Below the pieces are notes generated by a model, which was not told the origin of the DNA, made no database searches, and saw only the letters and a program-made list of their open reading frames with translations. From a virus: a stretch of DNA of 36,751 nucleotides. Shown in pieces: positions 1 through 9,118 of this stretch. Both the position numbers and the translations under genes were made by a program. How positions within the stretch are numbered: position 1 is the first letter of the stretch; each line of letters opens with the position of its first letter. The stretch is from positions 1 through 36,751 of the IMG/VR virus record IMGVR_UViG_3300034106_001645; one strand, written 5' to 3'.

Positions 1-1398
<1,398 letters not shown>

Positions 1399-1400
1399 GA

Positions 1401-2435
1401 ATGGGTAACTTGTTCCAGGGATCACCGCTTCCGGATATCACGCAGACGACGAGCACTAAGTCCACTGCGCCTGATTACTACACCAACTATCTCAAGGATC
1501 TTGGTACCGCAGGTCAAACTGCGCTAACAAAGACTGCAAACACCGGCATTGCCGGCATGGATCCATTGCAGACAAAAGGGTATGGAGCCCTTGAAACTGC
1601 GGCGGATTCTTATAAGGCAATGCTGACCGATGCTGAGGCAACGGCACGAGCGGCCGGAGAGGGTATCTCTCCAGATCGGATAAAGGCGCTTCTCAATCCC
1701 TACCAGACAAACGTCGTCGATGAGATGGCTCGTCTACAGCAGCAGAACATTCAAAGGAATGTACTGCCTGGGTTGCGTGCTGGGTTTGTTGGTCAGGGGG
1801 CGCTGGGTTCTCAGCGGTACGCAGGAGCTTTGGGGCAGGCGATGACTGACATGCAGTCAAACCTGACTGGGCAACAGTACGGAGCCCTCTCGGCTGGATA
1901 CAACAAGGCGCTTGAGGCTGCGCTCAATGAATTGCAGACTCAGAACCAAGCTGCTCAAACGCAAGGCATGTTGGCGTCGAAGGGTCAAGAGCTTGGATTG
2001 ACCGGGGCTGGAGCGCTGACCAAAGCAGGGGGTGAGAAGCAAGCCTTTGAGCAGAGCAAACTTGACTACCCCTTGAGGACTGCAACGACCGTATCTAACT
2101 TGATGCGCGGATTTCAAGTTCCGATGGATCAAACGCAGACGTTTGTTGGGCCGAAAGATCGCGGTCTGTATCAACAGTCACCTTTGGATAAAGCACTATC
2201 CCTGGCAAGCCTTGTGGGGGCTGGAGCTTCTGGTACTGCTGGCAGGAAATTGGGAGACGCTTGGAGCAAGATCATTAATGCTATTAAGAGCGGGCAAGGA
2301 ACTGGTACAGGAACTGGTACAGGAGTTGTATCAGAACCCCCTGGTGACTCAGACTTTGGCGAGACAGATTGGACTAAGTGGGAAAGTATTTTTGATTACG
2401 ATATAGGTATAGGGACTGGAACTGGGACTGATTAA
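1401..2435 (+). CDS. Probable ejection/internal virion protein with C-terminal TG repeats
   Basis: 344 residues; ATG follows AGGAG at 1390-1394. It resembles a family common in environmental podovirus-type genomes: a segment with NPYQTNVVDEMARLQQQN (about 112-129), then GLRAGFVGQGALGS and long Gln/Ala-rich helices up to about 225. That family lies beside transglycosylase-bearing proteins and is thought to belong to the DNA-ejection apparatus; this is recollection, not a search. Residues 300-310 ([11 protein letters not shown]) and the extreme C-terminus (GIGTGTGTD) carry the same Thr-Gly repeat as the upstream gene, at both protein and DNA level. The last repeat block also places G-rich sequence just before the next ATG, which follows the stop codon with no gap. 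Structural role fairly likely; exact role unknown. Confidence 0.75.
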   Translation: MGNLFQGSPLPDITQTTSTKSTAPDYYTNYLKDLGTAGQTALTKTANTGIAGMDPLQTKGYGALETAADSYKAMLTDAEATARAAGEGISPDRIKALLNPYQTNVVDEMARLQQQNIQRNVLPGLRAGFVGQGALGSQRYAGALGQAMTDMQSNLTGQQYGALSAGYNKALEAALNELQTQNQAAQTQGMLASKGQELGLTGAGALTKAGGEKQAFEQSKLDYPLRTATTVSNLMRGFQVPMDQTQTFVGPKDRGLYQQSPLDKALSLASLVGAGASGTAGRKLGDAWSKIINAIKSGQGTGTGTGTGVVSEPPGDSDFGETDWTKWESIFDYDIGIGTGTGTD

Positions 2436-4124
2436 ATGGCAACGACTAAAACTCCTGCGCTTGCATATGCCACCGGAGAAACTACGGAGGCACAAGAGGC
2501 AAATCAAAAGTATCAAGAGGCTCAGCAACTTTTGTTGCAGACCCTGGACGCAAGGAAGAACCGTCTCTTTGATCCGTTTTGGCTTTCAGTAGCTGAAGGC
2601 TTTGCCAAGCCAACTGGTTCAGGCAGCTTCTTTGAATCGATTGGCAACGTTGCATCGAACATCAACAAAGCGCAAGCCGCTAGCGAAGCTGAGGATCAGA
2701 AGATCGCTGAGATGCGCCTAAACCTTGCGCAGCAGGGGTTGTCGCTGTCCCAGCAGCGTGAACGTGAGCGACTACTTCGCAGCATGATGCCTGGGCAAGC
2801 TGGCGCTCCTAGCCAAGGCGCTATTCCAGGTGTTGGTCAAGGTGCTAGTTCAAGCGCTGGTCCGAGCGCCATTCCAGGTGCTGGGGCCGCAGGACAGGCG
2901 GCATTGGCAGACAAGCCTCCTGGGATGGAAGGAGTCCAAGGCACGCCGATCATGCCTCCCAACCCGGAAGTGGCTAATCGCCGGTCCATTCTGATGTCAG
3001 CGATCTCCGAGCCTGGGAGATCCATGTTCGAAATTCAGAAGGAGCTTCAGGATCTTGAGCGCAAGCGCTACAAGGAGCATCCAGAGGGCATTGTGGATCT
3101 TGCAACGGGTCTGTTGTACAGGATCTCCAAGCCGATTGATGTTGCGCCTGTTTCTATCCAGTTGAGGACGATACCTGGGCTGGAGAATCAGACGATTACT
3201 GTTCCTACGGACGTTGCCAAGCAATGGACTCAGGCCTTCAATGAGGCCATCAAGTCAGGTAATGCAGACAAGCTGAGATCTTTGGAGCGCAGCATCACGT
3301 CTACGTTCAACGAATCCAAGTCTGTTGAGGGTGGAAATCCTGCGGTTGAAGCGGCCGTCAGACAAGCCACTGGCGCAGGTGGTCGAATTGCTACGACTCA
3401 AGACATTGAAACGTCGGCTGCTGCGCAGAAAGAGATTGCGATGATCTCGGCCAAAGACAAGGCCACGAGAACATCAACGATGATGCAGAACGCTGAGACG
3501 GCCGCGAACAACATGCCGGTGATTGAGCAGCTTCGAGCGTTTGCAGAAAAGCCCAGCGCCAATCGCGTGCTTGGCGCATTCACCAATCCTAATGTGATCA
3601 GCCAAGTGGTGCGGCTGGCGGAGACTGGAGTGTCTGGTCCTGGGTTCAGCATTGGTATCCCTGCGGTGCGTGATGTGGTCAACAACATGCGTCTGACGCC
3701 GGAAGAGCAGCGTGATCTGCAACTGGTGGGTCAACTGTTGGTACGTCTGCAGTTGGGGATGACTTCTGCAGAGCGTGGATCCGGGGCGGTGAGCAACTAC
3801 GAGCGTGAACTCTTTGCGAAGAGCAAAATCACGCAAGACGATCTGCCTCAGACCGTGATGGCCAAAGTCAACGGCATGGCCAGGATGTACAAGTATCAGG
3901 TTGAGATAGCCGATCGCTTGCAGGGCACGGGGATGCAGTATGACGACTACATCCGCACGAATGAGGGGCGATCGCTATACCGTCAATACCTGAGCGATAT
4001 GCAATCGATCGTTGGGAACCTACCGGCAGGAAGGAGTCCTGCGAGGCCTGCGAGGCCTGCGCGGCCTTCCAACCAGAACAACCCTGATCGTCAGGCGATA
4101 GACAAGCTGCTTGGAGGCAAGTGA
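2436..4124 (+). CDS. Probable internal virion (ejection) protein
   Basis: 562 residues starting at the ATG immediately after the previous stop. The N-terminal 110 residues are helical and Gln/Glu-rich (EAQEANQKYQEAQQLLLQTL, then LSLSQQRERERLL), followed by a Gly/Ala/Pro linker (about 118-165) and a long mixed helical region. Near the C-terminus there is a short RPARPARPARP repeat encoded by exact GCGAGGCCT units around 4041-4065. No catalytic motif is seen. Its place between an ejection-type protein and a lytic transglycosylase protein, as in many podovirus-type genomes, suggests an internal core or ejected protein. The stop overlaps the next start (TGATG). Confidence 0.7.
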   Translation: MATTKTPALAYATGETTEAQEANQKYQEAQQLLLQTLDARKNRLFDPFWLSVAEGFAKPTGSGSFFESIGNVASNINKAQAASEAEDQKIAEMRLNLAQQGLSLSQQRERERLLRSMMPGQAGAPSQGAIPGVGQGASSSAGPSAIPGAGAAGQAALADKPPGMEGVQGTPIMPPNPEVANRRSILMSAISEPGRSMFEIQKELQDLERKRYKEHPEGIVDLATGLLYRISKPIDVAPVSIQLRTIPGLENQTITVPTDVAKQWTQAFNEAIKSGNADKLRSLERSITSTFNESKSVEGGNPAVEAAVRQATGAGGRIATTQDIETSAAAQKEIAMISAKDKATRTSTMMQNAETAANNMPVIEQLRAFAEKPSANRVLGAFTNPNVISQVVRLAETGVSGPGFSIGIPAVRDVVNNMRLTPEEQRDLQLVGQLLVRLQLGMTSAERGSGAVSNYERELFAKSKITQDDLPQTVMAKVNGMARMYKYQVEIADRLQGTGMQYDDYIRTNEGRSLYRQYLSDMQSIVGNLPAGRSPARPARPARPSNQNNPDRQAIDKLLGGK

Positions 4125-5518
4125 TGTTGAGCTTTCTTGATCAACTCGATGAAGAGCAACTGAAGTACGCCAGGATCATTGGAGAGCGGGCTCGTTCGAT
4201 CAAGATTGATCCTTCCCTAGCCATTGCTATTGCGTATCAAGAAAGCCGGTTGCGACCTTCTGTGGGGAATAGCCCTAAGGGTGCTATTGGGATTATGCAG
4301 GTGATGCCTGCTACTGCTGCGAACTTGAACGTCGGGGCTGATGCACTTCGTGATGTTGATGCCAACATCAATGTTGGTCTGAAAGTGTTGAAGCAGGCGT
4401 TGAATGAAGCCCAGCAAGACCCTATTAAGGCCGCAATTGTTTACAACGCAGGCGGCCCAAAGTTAAAGTTGTTCAATGAAGGCAAGGGTCTTCCTGAAGA
4501 AACCAAGGGGTATATCGGTAGTTTGTATTCCTTTGGAGCCTTCAAAGATCGACCTATGCCTGAAGGCATTCCAACCCCTCCTCCAGAAGATACTCAAGAA
4601 CAGGATAAAGGAGGAACGCCTGCAGAGCGCGGTCCAGTCGGACAGGCTATGGACTTCATTGGAAAGTCTGCAGATGAACTTGGGCCTGGGGGTCTTGGGG
4701 CTACTGCGGGCTCTGTTCTTGCAATAGGTGAGAAGCTCGGCATGGGTCCGGCTTCAATTGCTGAGCAGTTTACCAAGGCGATGCAACCATCGGGGGCAAC
4801 CCCTGGAGCCCCTACTGCAGCGCCTTCTACGCCTCCAGTCCAACCTCCTGGAGTTACTCCTTCCCAACAGGCTACCCGTATCCTTCAGGGTACATCTGGG
4901 GACATGGGTACTACAGGTCGGCAGCGACAGATGGGCTACAACGAGCCTACCTCTCAGGTTGCTGCAAGGCGTGAGATGATTGCCAAGGATCTTGGAAAGA
5001 TCGGCCTGGACCCGCAGAAAGTTTTTGCGCAATTTCCGGACGTCACGTCTACCCCTAGTGGAGTGGTGTATCCCAGGGGCGTTGTGCCTCCTGATCTGAC
5101 GCCTCCTGCCCCGCCTCCGCCAAAAATCAGCCCGCTTGATCAAGCTAAGAAGTTGGTACAGGGCGTTATGAAACGAGGATCGCAAATCTCGCGTGGTCTG
5201 TCTGGGGTAGCCCGAGCGATTCCAATGGCTTCATACCCCTTAGCGGGATACTCAATCGGCAGCGATATCGGTGATATACGCGAGCAGATGAGCAAGCCCA
5301 AACCAGACTACACAGACATTGGATTGCTTGGCGCAGGGGCTCTAGGAACGCTTGGATCGTTCTCCAGCGCTCTTGCGCCTGTGGCAGTACCTCTAGCCCT
5401 TGGGGCGCCTGCTGTGCGCTATCTGAGAAGCCGTTTGAGCCCTAACGAGCCGGTGACTCCGGAAGATGAAACGCAAGCAGCGCGGCCAGCATTCGGTGTG
5501 TATCCAGGAATGAGGTAG
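4124..5518 (+). CDS. Lytic transglycosylase-domain internal virion protein
   Basis: 464 residues from the ATG at 4124, preferred over a GTG at 4121 because GGAGG at 4113-4117 is then correctly spaced. The N-terminal ~140 residues are an SLT (lysozyme-like goose-type) domain: YQESRLRP with catalytic Glu40, GAIGIMQVMPATA (53-65) and YNAGG (107-111). Such domains cleave peptidoglycan between MurNAc and GlcNAc and, in T7-type virions, locally open the cell wall during DNA entry. A Pro/Ala-rich middle (about 145-345) leads to a hydrophobic Gly/Ala C-terminal region (about 370-445) that could contact membrane. It is last in the late transcription unit and is followed by a strong terminator. Its position with two ejection-type proteins argues for a virion-borne enzyme rather than the main lysis endolysin. 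Confidence 0.9.
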   Translation: MLSFLDQLDEEQLKYARIIGERARSIKIDPSLAIAIAYQESRLRPSVGNSPKGAIGIMQVMPATAANLNVGADALRDVDANINVGLKVLKQALNEAQQDPIKAAIVYNAGGPKLKLFNEGKGLPEETKGYIGSLYSFGAFKDRPMPEGIPTPPPEDTQEQDKGGTPAERGPVGQAMDFIGKSADELGPGGLGATAGSVLAIGEKLGMGPASIAEQFTKAMQPSGATPGAPTAAPSTPPVQPPGVTPSQQATRILQGTSGDMGTTGRQRQMGYNEPTSQVAARREMIAKDLGKIGLDPQKVFAQFPDVTSTPSGVVYPRGVVPPDLTPPAPPPPKISPLDQAKKLVQGVMKRGSQISRGLSGVARAIPMASYPLAGYSIGSDIGDIREQMSKPKPDYTDIGLLGAGALGTLGSFSSALAPVAVPLALGAPAVRYLRSRLSPNEPVTPEDETQAARPAFGVYPGMR

Positions 5519-5577
5519 ACTGAAGCTGTTCAGCCTTCTCCCTGCTGAACACCGCAAGCAGTTGCCGCGGTTCTTGG

Positions 5578-5603
5578 CCCCCCTCGAGCAGGGGGGTTTT
5601 TTT
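5578..5603 (+). terminator. Rho-independent terminator of the late unit
   Basis: CCCCCC (5578-5583), a 7-base loop and GGGGGG (5591-5596) are followed by seven T (5597-5603). It lies 60 bp after the transglycosylase stop and faces the convergent leftward operon, whose last stop codon (TAA on the minus strand, 5602-5604) overlaps the T tract. A weaker stem, GTTCAG/CTGAAC at 5528-5550, precedes it. There is no T tract on the minus strand side, so it acts on rightward transcripts. Confidence 0.9.
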
Positions 5604-5823
5604 ATGGGCGCTGCGTGTTGAGCTTGTTGCCGACTTCCCGGTTCATGCTCGAGACAATGTCTACGCACCGGGAGTGCTCTTCTCTTGCGACGTCTCTGCG
5701 GATCACCGCATAGAACTTCTTAGCAAAGTCCAACAGGTTCACGTTGTCGGCGTACACCCCCTTGGGGTCTTTGTCGTCAACGTAGAAGAACACTTGTTTA
5801 ACGAGATCGTCATCGATTTTCAT
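5602..5823 (-). CDS. Hypothetical small acidic protein, last gene of leftward operon
   Basis: 73 residues beginning MKIDDDLVKQVFFYVDD. It is rich in Asp and Val, predicted soluble, and shows no known motif. It starts 3 bp after the PD-(D/E)XK nuclease stop, with AGGTAA upstream of the ATG, so it is co-transcribed with that gene. The stop codon falls inside the T tract of the opposing late terminator, showing how tightly the two convergent units are packed. Function unknown. Confidence 0.65.
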   Translation of the reverse strand: MKIDDDLVKQVFFYVDDKDPKGVYADNVNLLDFAKKFYAVIRRDVAREEHSRCVDIVSSMNREVGNKLNTQRP

Positions 5824-5826
5824 GAG

Positions 5827-6582
5827 TTACCTATGGTTGTGTTTGATTTGCCAGAAGCGGAGAAGGTGGTAGTACATCTCCCAGGCTTCGTCCAACTCTT
5901 CTGCGGTCCATTCCTTGATGACGCACAGGCCTGGGACTGACCGAGAGACAAAGATGTTGGCGCACCGGGCTTTGGGAAGAGCCAGTCCTACCCGGTAGGC
6001 GGCGAGTTGCATCCGATGGTCCTCGTAGCCATCAACTTTTGAGGGATCGGTGAACTCTTTGGTCTTGACGTCAACGACGATGCCTGGGCAATGCAGATCG
6101 ACCTTGCCACCGTATCCCAGGTCATGGCCGAAGGAGCGCTCAGCAACCCATCCCTGCGGGCCAAAGTGCCCGTCAAGGGCCTTAGAGCAGGCCTGGACGT
6201 GCTCTTGGTGCTTGTGCCATACCTCACCCCTGTAGAAGGCTTCGATCGCGGCGTGGATGTCTGTGCCGGCATCTGCCGCGGCTCTGCCTTGTTCCTTTGA
6301 GTCTTCCAGAATCCTTGCGAGGTAGTCGTCTTCTGACTCTGCATCGATTTTGGGCAGAGTCAGTGCTGCAAGCAGGACTTGCTTCTGCAGCCACTGCGTT
6401 AGTTGAGGCTTTGCAGCCACGTTCAGGATCGTAGTGACGCTGGGGACCAGAGAAAACTCCCTGGCGTCTCTGAGCGTGGTGTTGCGGATCTTCCCGTTCT
6501 TGCCGAGGATTGTGTAGGTAGGTTCTCCGTTTCTGGAGTACCAGTGTCCAGAGTCGGATGGGCGTTCTTTAGCTGTCAGCAT
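5827..6582 (-). CDS. PD-(D/E)XK nuclease family protein (RecB/Cas4-like exonuclease)
   Basis: 251 residues with the ordered motifs of this superfamily: AGTDIHAAIEAF with His110, then GGKVDLH with Asp162, DVKTKEF with Asp171 and Lys173, and QLAAYR with Gln192. These form the metal-binding D...DxK core and the helical Q-YR motif seen in phage exonucleases. It is likely to process double-stranded DNA ends for recombination or replication, or to degrade host DNA; the sequence cannot tell these apart. An SSB-like gene lies in the same operon, a usual partner of phage recombination nucleases, and a RuvC-like resolvase is in the rightward operon. No separate annealing protein is recognised. Confidence 0.85.
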   Translation of the reverse strand: MLTAKERPSDSGHWYSRNGEPTYTILGKNGKIRNTTLRDAREFSLVPSVTTILNVAAKPQLTQWLQKQVLLAALTLPKIDAESEDDYLARILEDSKEQGRAAADAGTDIHAAIEAFYRGEVWHKHQEHVQACSKALDGHFGPQGWVAERSFGHDLGYGGKVDLHCPGIVVDVKTKEFTDPSKVDGYEDHRMQLAAYRVGLALPKARCANIFVSRSVPGLCVIKEWTAEELDEAWEMYYHLLRFWQIKHNHR

Positions 6583-6799
6583 TTCTTTCTTTCTTGGCTT
6601 TGGCTTTGGCTTGAATTTCTTCCCATTGAGCCATTAAATCTTCGCCTGCAAGTTTGTGCTCTGCTTCTAGCTCGTAAATCCAGTCAGTAAGCAGATCACA
6701 ACGCATCAAAGGGTCTAACTCCCTAAATGCTTCAAGATTCCCGATTGATCCTTCTCCGCAATCAAAACTCCACTTAAAGGTTGGTTTGTTGGTTCTCAT
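6569..6799 (-). CDS. Hypothetical small protein
   Basis: 76 residues from the ATG at 6799, chosen over an upstream ATG at 6823 because GGAG stands 8 bases before it and the overlap with the preceding gene is then shorter. The protein begins MRTNKPTFKWSFDCGEG and is mostly helical and charged, ending in a Lys/Ala-rich tail (AKAKAKKE). Its end overlaps the nuclease start by 14 bp, so translation of the two is probably coupled. No family recognised. Confidence 0.65.
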   Translation of the reverse strand: MRTNKPTFKWSFDCGEGSIGNLEAFRELDPLMRCDLLTDWIYELEAEHKLAGEDLMAQWEEIQAKAKAKKERNADS

Positions 6800-6992
6800 T
6801 CTTAATCTCCATGAAGTCTCCATTAGGGCAAGGCCCGTGACCTGTCCACGGTCCTATCCACGTTTGCCATCCCGAATGCACAGGATTCATGTGTACGTTT
6901 CGTCCACATCTTTTGCATTGGTCTAGAAGAGGATTACTTTCACAGCGTGCAAAGTCCTGCGGCTTGTACTTGTAGATGTTGCTGCTGATCAC
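6774..6992 (-). CDS. Hypothetical Cys-containing small protein
   Basis: 72 residues. CKRCG (Cys26, Cys29) with Cys17 and Cys55 in the HGPCPNG segment could form a small metal site, although spacing is not that of a named zinc finger. Trp and Gly are frequent (GWQTWIGPWTGHG). It overlaps the preceding gene by an ATGA junction and the next gene by 26 bp, fitting an operon of coupled small genes. Function unknown. Confidence 0.6.
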   Translation of the reverse strand: MISSNIYKYKPQDFARCESNPLLDQCKRCGRNVHMNPVHSGWQTWIGPWTGHGPCPNGDFMEIKNENQQTNL

Positions 6993-7405
6993 GGCTTGTA
7001 CTCCTGCACTGCTTTGATCGCCGCTTCTGAAATCTCATAAGCACTTGCCTGATCCCACCACGAAGGCAGAAGACCGCCAGCATCAGACATCTCCTTACGG
7101 AAGCGCTCAATGATGGCAAGCTGCTTCTTGGTGTAAGGGTGAGACTTGATGTGATTGGTGGCTACGATCTTGTCTACGATCTTGTCTCTTATGGCCTGCT
7201 CCATCGCTTCGCGGGCAACCATCGCGGCGGCAACGAACGGGGCCGTAGCAGGAGTGACCGCGTAGTCATACTTACGCCCACCGTTCGAGTAACAGTAAGT
7301 GAGCCTGAACTCACCTACCTTCATCTGATCGCCTTCACGCTCGTAGTGCCAAGCCAAGCTGTAAGGCACGTACTTGCGGCCACGCTTTTCGTAGAGGGTT
7401 GTCAC
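6989..7405 (-). CDS. Conserved phage hypothetical protein (GTG start)
   Basis: 138 residues. GTG at 7405 is chosen because it overlaps the upstream TGA as GTGA and has AGGAG seven bases before it; an ATG further upstream would overlap the neighbour without a good ribosome site. The start is VTTLYEKRGRKYVPY, followed by EFRLTYCYSNGGRKYDYAV and an Ala-rich helix with MVAREAMEQAIRDKI. I associate the N-terminal pattern with unnamed small phage proteins. No catalytic residues identified; function unknown. Confidence 0.7.
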   Translation of the reverse strand: MTTLYEKRGRKYVPYSLAWHYEREGDQMKVGEFRLTYCYSNGGRKYDYAVTPATAPFVAAAMVAREAMEQAIRDKIVDKIVATNHIKSHPYTKKQLAIIERFRKEMSDAGGLLPSWWDQASAYEISEAAIKAVQEYKP

Positions 7406-7626
7406 TTCAGAACTCCTCTCCAAGGAAGGCATTGACGGGGCGCTACCATGAACGCATCCTTATGCCGCATGGCCTGTTCTACGGAATGCTCACCCATGCC
7501 CCATCCTTTTCCATTCCAGTAGCAATACTGGGGTAAGGTTGTCTTGGAGAAGTGTGGGTACTGCCGCTGGTACACGCCCTTGCGAACGGGCTTGGCTGAG
7601 CCAGGGAACCAATCAGTGAGGTTCAT
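7402..7626 (-). CDS. Conserved small phage protein (WF..KPVR..VYQ type)
   Basis: 74 residues starting MNLTDWFPGSAKPVRKGVYQ and ending with a LPWRGVLK segment. This aromatic-rich pattern, with N-terminal WFP and C-terminal PWRGL-like sequence, recurs in many phage early operons without known function. It overlaps its neighbours by 4 bp on both sides (TGA/ATG and GTGA), so it is part of the translationally coupled leftward string. Confidence 0.7.
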   Translation of the reverse strand: MNLTDWFPGSAKPVRKGVYQRQYPHFSKTTLPQYCYWNGKGWGMGEHSVEQAMRHKDAFMVAPRQCLPWRGVLK

Positions 7627-7820
7627 TCAAACCTCCCGAGAACATCAGAGATCAAAGAGCGGCATTCAGTGGCTGCGTCTCTCGCATCACCATCGTGCTT
7701 GAGGCAAGCCCTCAGAATGTGATTCACTTGATTGAGCGTGGAGTACAGTTCTCCGGCGTTCATAGCTAGTTCTGCTTCTTGCTTCTCTTCCGGCAGGTTG
7801 AATTCAAGTGTGACTTTCAT
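7623..7820 (-). CDS. Conserved small phage protein
   Basis: 65 residues, MKVTLEFNLPEEKQEAELAM at the start: one beta strand followed by helices. I recognise this N-terminal signature as frequent in small phage early genes, often immediately upstream of the WF-type protein as here. No function is known. ATGA overlap at both ends. Confidence 0.7.
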   Translation of the reverse strand: MKVTLEFNLPEEKQEAELAMNAGELYSTLNQVNHILRACLKHDGDARDAATECRSLISDVLGRFE

Positions 7821-8053
7821 GCTTCCTGCCCCCTTGCTCTGATTGCTGCTTCAATTTCAATACTGCCGCCGTGAAAAGCCACAAGGTCTATGCACTCCAG
7901 CGCAAATCGTTCGCGCTCGGCAGCGGCGACAAGATCGGCAAATCGAGCAAGTTCTTTGGTCCAGTACCCATCGGCAAAATATATGTTGTTTCCGTCTGCG
8001 GGGTCATGCTCAAACCCTGCCTCTATTGCAAAGCGGATAAGTTCGTCATTCAT
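7817..8053 (-). CDS. Small phage protein, paralogue of its upstream neighbour
   Basis: 78 residues from the ATG at 8053; a longer in-frame ATG at 8158 would bury the neighbouring gene, and a purine-rich GGGGGAA site precedes 8053. It contains RFADLVAAAERERFALECI and ends with AIRARGQEA. The same helical body (RFAALVAAQERE...AAAIRARG) forms the next gene upstream, so the two are tandem duplicates that diverged. This family is common, in several copies, in phages of Proteobacteria; function unknown. Confidence 0.7.
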   Translation of the reverse strand: MNDELIRFAIEAGFEHDPADGNNIYFADGYWTKELARFADLVAAAERERFALECIDLVAFHGGSIEIEAAIRARGQEA

Positions 8054-8283
8054 GTGTTCCCCCTTGCTCTGATGGCGGCTGCTGCCTTGGTGCCGTAAAT
8101 CTTGATTCCAGTCCCGAGGTGCATATCGCAAACGGTCTCTTTTGCCACCTTCGCACACGCCTCGCGCTCCTGCGCGGCGACAAGGGCGGCGAAGCGTTCA
8201 AGCCCCGCCATTAGCGTCAACTCGGTATGCGCGGCGTACACACCAGCCTCCTTACCCATGCGGATGATGTCGTCGCGGCTCAT
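8050..8283 (-). CDS. Small phage protein, paralogue of its downstream neighbour
   Basis: 77 residues, starting MSRDDIIRMGKEAGVYAAH and ending with AAAAIRARGNT. GGAGGGGAAGG lies just before the ATG. The ERFAALVAAQEREACAKV helix matches the equivalent helix of the gene at 7817-8053, with the same C-terminal IRARG. ATGA overlaps flank it. Function unknown. Confidence 0.7.
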   Translation of the reverse strand: MSRDDIIRMGKEAGVYAAHTELTLMAGLERFAALVAAQEREACAKVAKETVCDMHLGTGIKIYGTKAAAAIRARGNT

Positions 8284-8738
8284 ACCTTCCCCTCCGCCCG
8301 TGCGATGGCGGCGCGAGTGCGCTCAATGGGTCGGGTCTGCTCTTGGTGGTACTTCAATGCCTCCAGCAGTTCCCCGTTCAGGGCGTGCAACCGGCGCACC
8401 GCCTCCACCACATCCTCATAGTCGGCCACTTCGCCACCGAGGTGGGTCAGCAGGCTGATGGCGACAAGAGCGTCGAACGCGGGCTCCGTCTCGCGGCGGG
8501 GTGGGTGGGTGTAGAGGGGATGCCACTCTCCCGGCAACGGTGGTTTTTCCGTGCCTGACACAAACATCCAATCGTCTGCGTCAGGCATGGTTGTCCACGC
8601 CACCGGCTCCTGCACCGTCTGCTCCAGCGCGGCCTTGAGGGCGGCGATGGTTTCTCCAAGGTGTTCAAAGTAGCGGTTGACGGCTCGCGCCTCCAACGCC
8701 TCCAGCGCCTGCTGGGCGGCGGTTCGCAGGTCAGTCAT
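8280..8738 (-). CDS. Phage hypothetical protein with PVAW...PLYTHPP pattern
   Basis: 152 residues from the ATG at 8738, which overlaps the stop of the upstream small membrane protein (ATGA). It has an N-terminal helix (LRTAAQQALEALEA, AALKAALEQ), then EPVAWTTMPDADDW and HPLYTHPP, then a long helical C-terminus with RRLHALNGELLEALKYHQEQ. The PVAW and PLYTHPP pair is a recurring signature of phage proteins of unknown role. No catalytic motif. Confidence 0.7.
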   Translation of the reverse strand: MTDLRTAAQQALEALEARAVNRYFEHLGETIAALKAALEQTVQEPVAWTTMPDADDWMFVSGTEKPPLPGEWHPLYTHPPRRETEPAFDALVAISLLTHLGGEVADYEDVVEAVRRLHALNGELLEALKYHQEQTRPIERTRAAIARAEGKV

Positions 8739-8890
8739 ACCAACACCCCCACAACGAATGCAATCGCCCCAACGAGACAAACGATGCCCAAACCGAGCAG
8801 CACCAGCCTGCCCAATGATTCAGGGGAATCGTCAAGATCACACGGAGGAGGACAGACCTTGCGACCGCATGGTCCGTTACAGCCCTTCAT
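8735..8890 (-). CDS. Small Cys-rich single-pass membrane protein
   Basis: 51 residues: MKGCNGPCGRKVCPPPCD, a short acidic stretch (LDDSPE), then one hydrophobic segment of about 22 residues (VLLGLGIVCLVGAIAFVVGV, roughly 30-49). The N-terminus carries four Cys within 14 residues and would sit on one side of the membrane. Both ends overlap neighbours by ATGA, and GGGAAGG precedes the start, so it is a real coupled gene although short. It could be an inner-membrane early protein; there is no charge or length evidence that makes it a holin. Confidence 0.7.
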   Translation of the reverse strand: MKGCNGPCGRKVCPPPCDLDDSPESLGRLVLLGLGIVCLVGAIAFVVGVLV

Positions 8891-9108
8891 TTGCGGGGCC
8901 TTCCCAATGGCTTACTCAAAGTGCCGTCCTTTTTAAGGCGGAACTTGGGCTTAACTGTGGGAGTCACTTTGGGAGTAACTTCTGTGGGAGCAACAGTGAT
9001 TGTTGTTGGTTCTTTATGCAGTAACTCATTGATCAGCACTGCAGTTTTGAATCGCAGCGCGTCAACAATGATCTGAGCGTCCATATCGGACAAGGTGATA
9101 GTTTTCAT
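8887..9108 (-). CDS. Hypothetical protein with basic, AT-hook-like C-terminus
   Basis: 73 residues from the ATG at 9108 (AAGGA seven bases upstream); the longer in-frame version starting at 9261 would lie inside the SSB-like gene. A helical N-terminus (MDAQIIVDALRFKTAVLINE) is followed by a Thr/Val/Pro linker and a basic tail ending KKDGTLSKPLGRPRK. The GRPRK end resembles a minimal AT-hook, a DNA minor-groove-binding element, so DNA binding is a reasonable but untested guess. Confidence 0.65.
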   Translation of the reverse strand: MKTITLSDMDAQIIVDALRFKTAVLINELLHKEPTTITVAPTEVTPKVTPTVKPKFRLKKDGTLSKPLGRPRK

Positions 9109-9118
9109 CGAAATATCC

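Noticed and set aside
4124-5518. Transglycosylase as the phage lysis endolysin
   Set aside because: It sits with ejection-type proteins, is 464 residues with a hydrophobic C-terminal region, and no holin or spanin lies nearby; a virion-borne enzyme is more likely.
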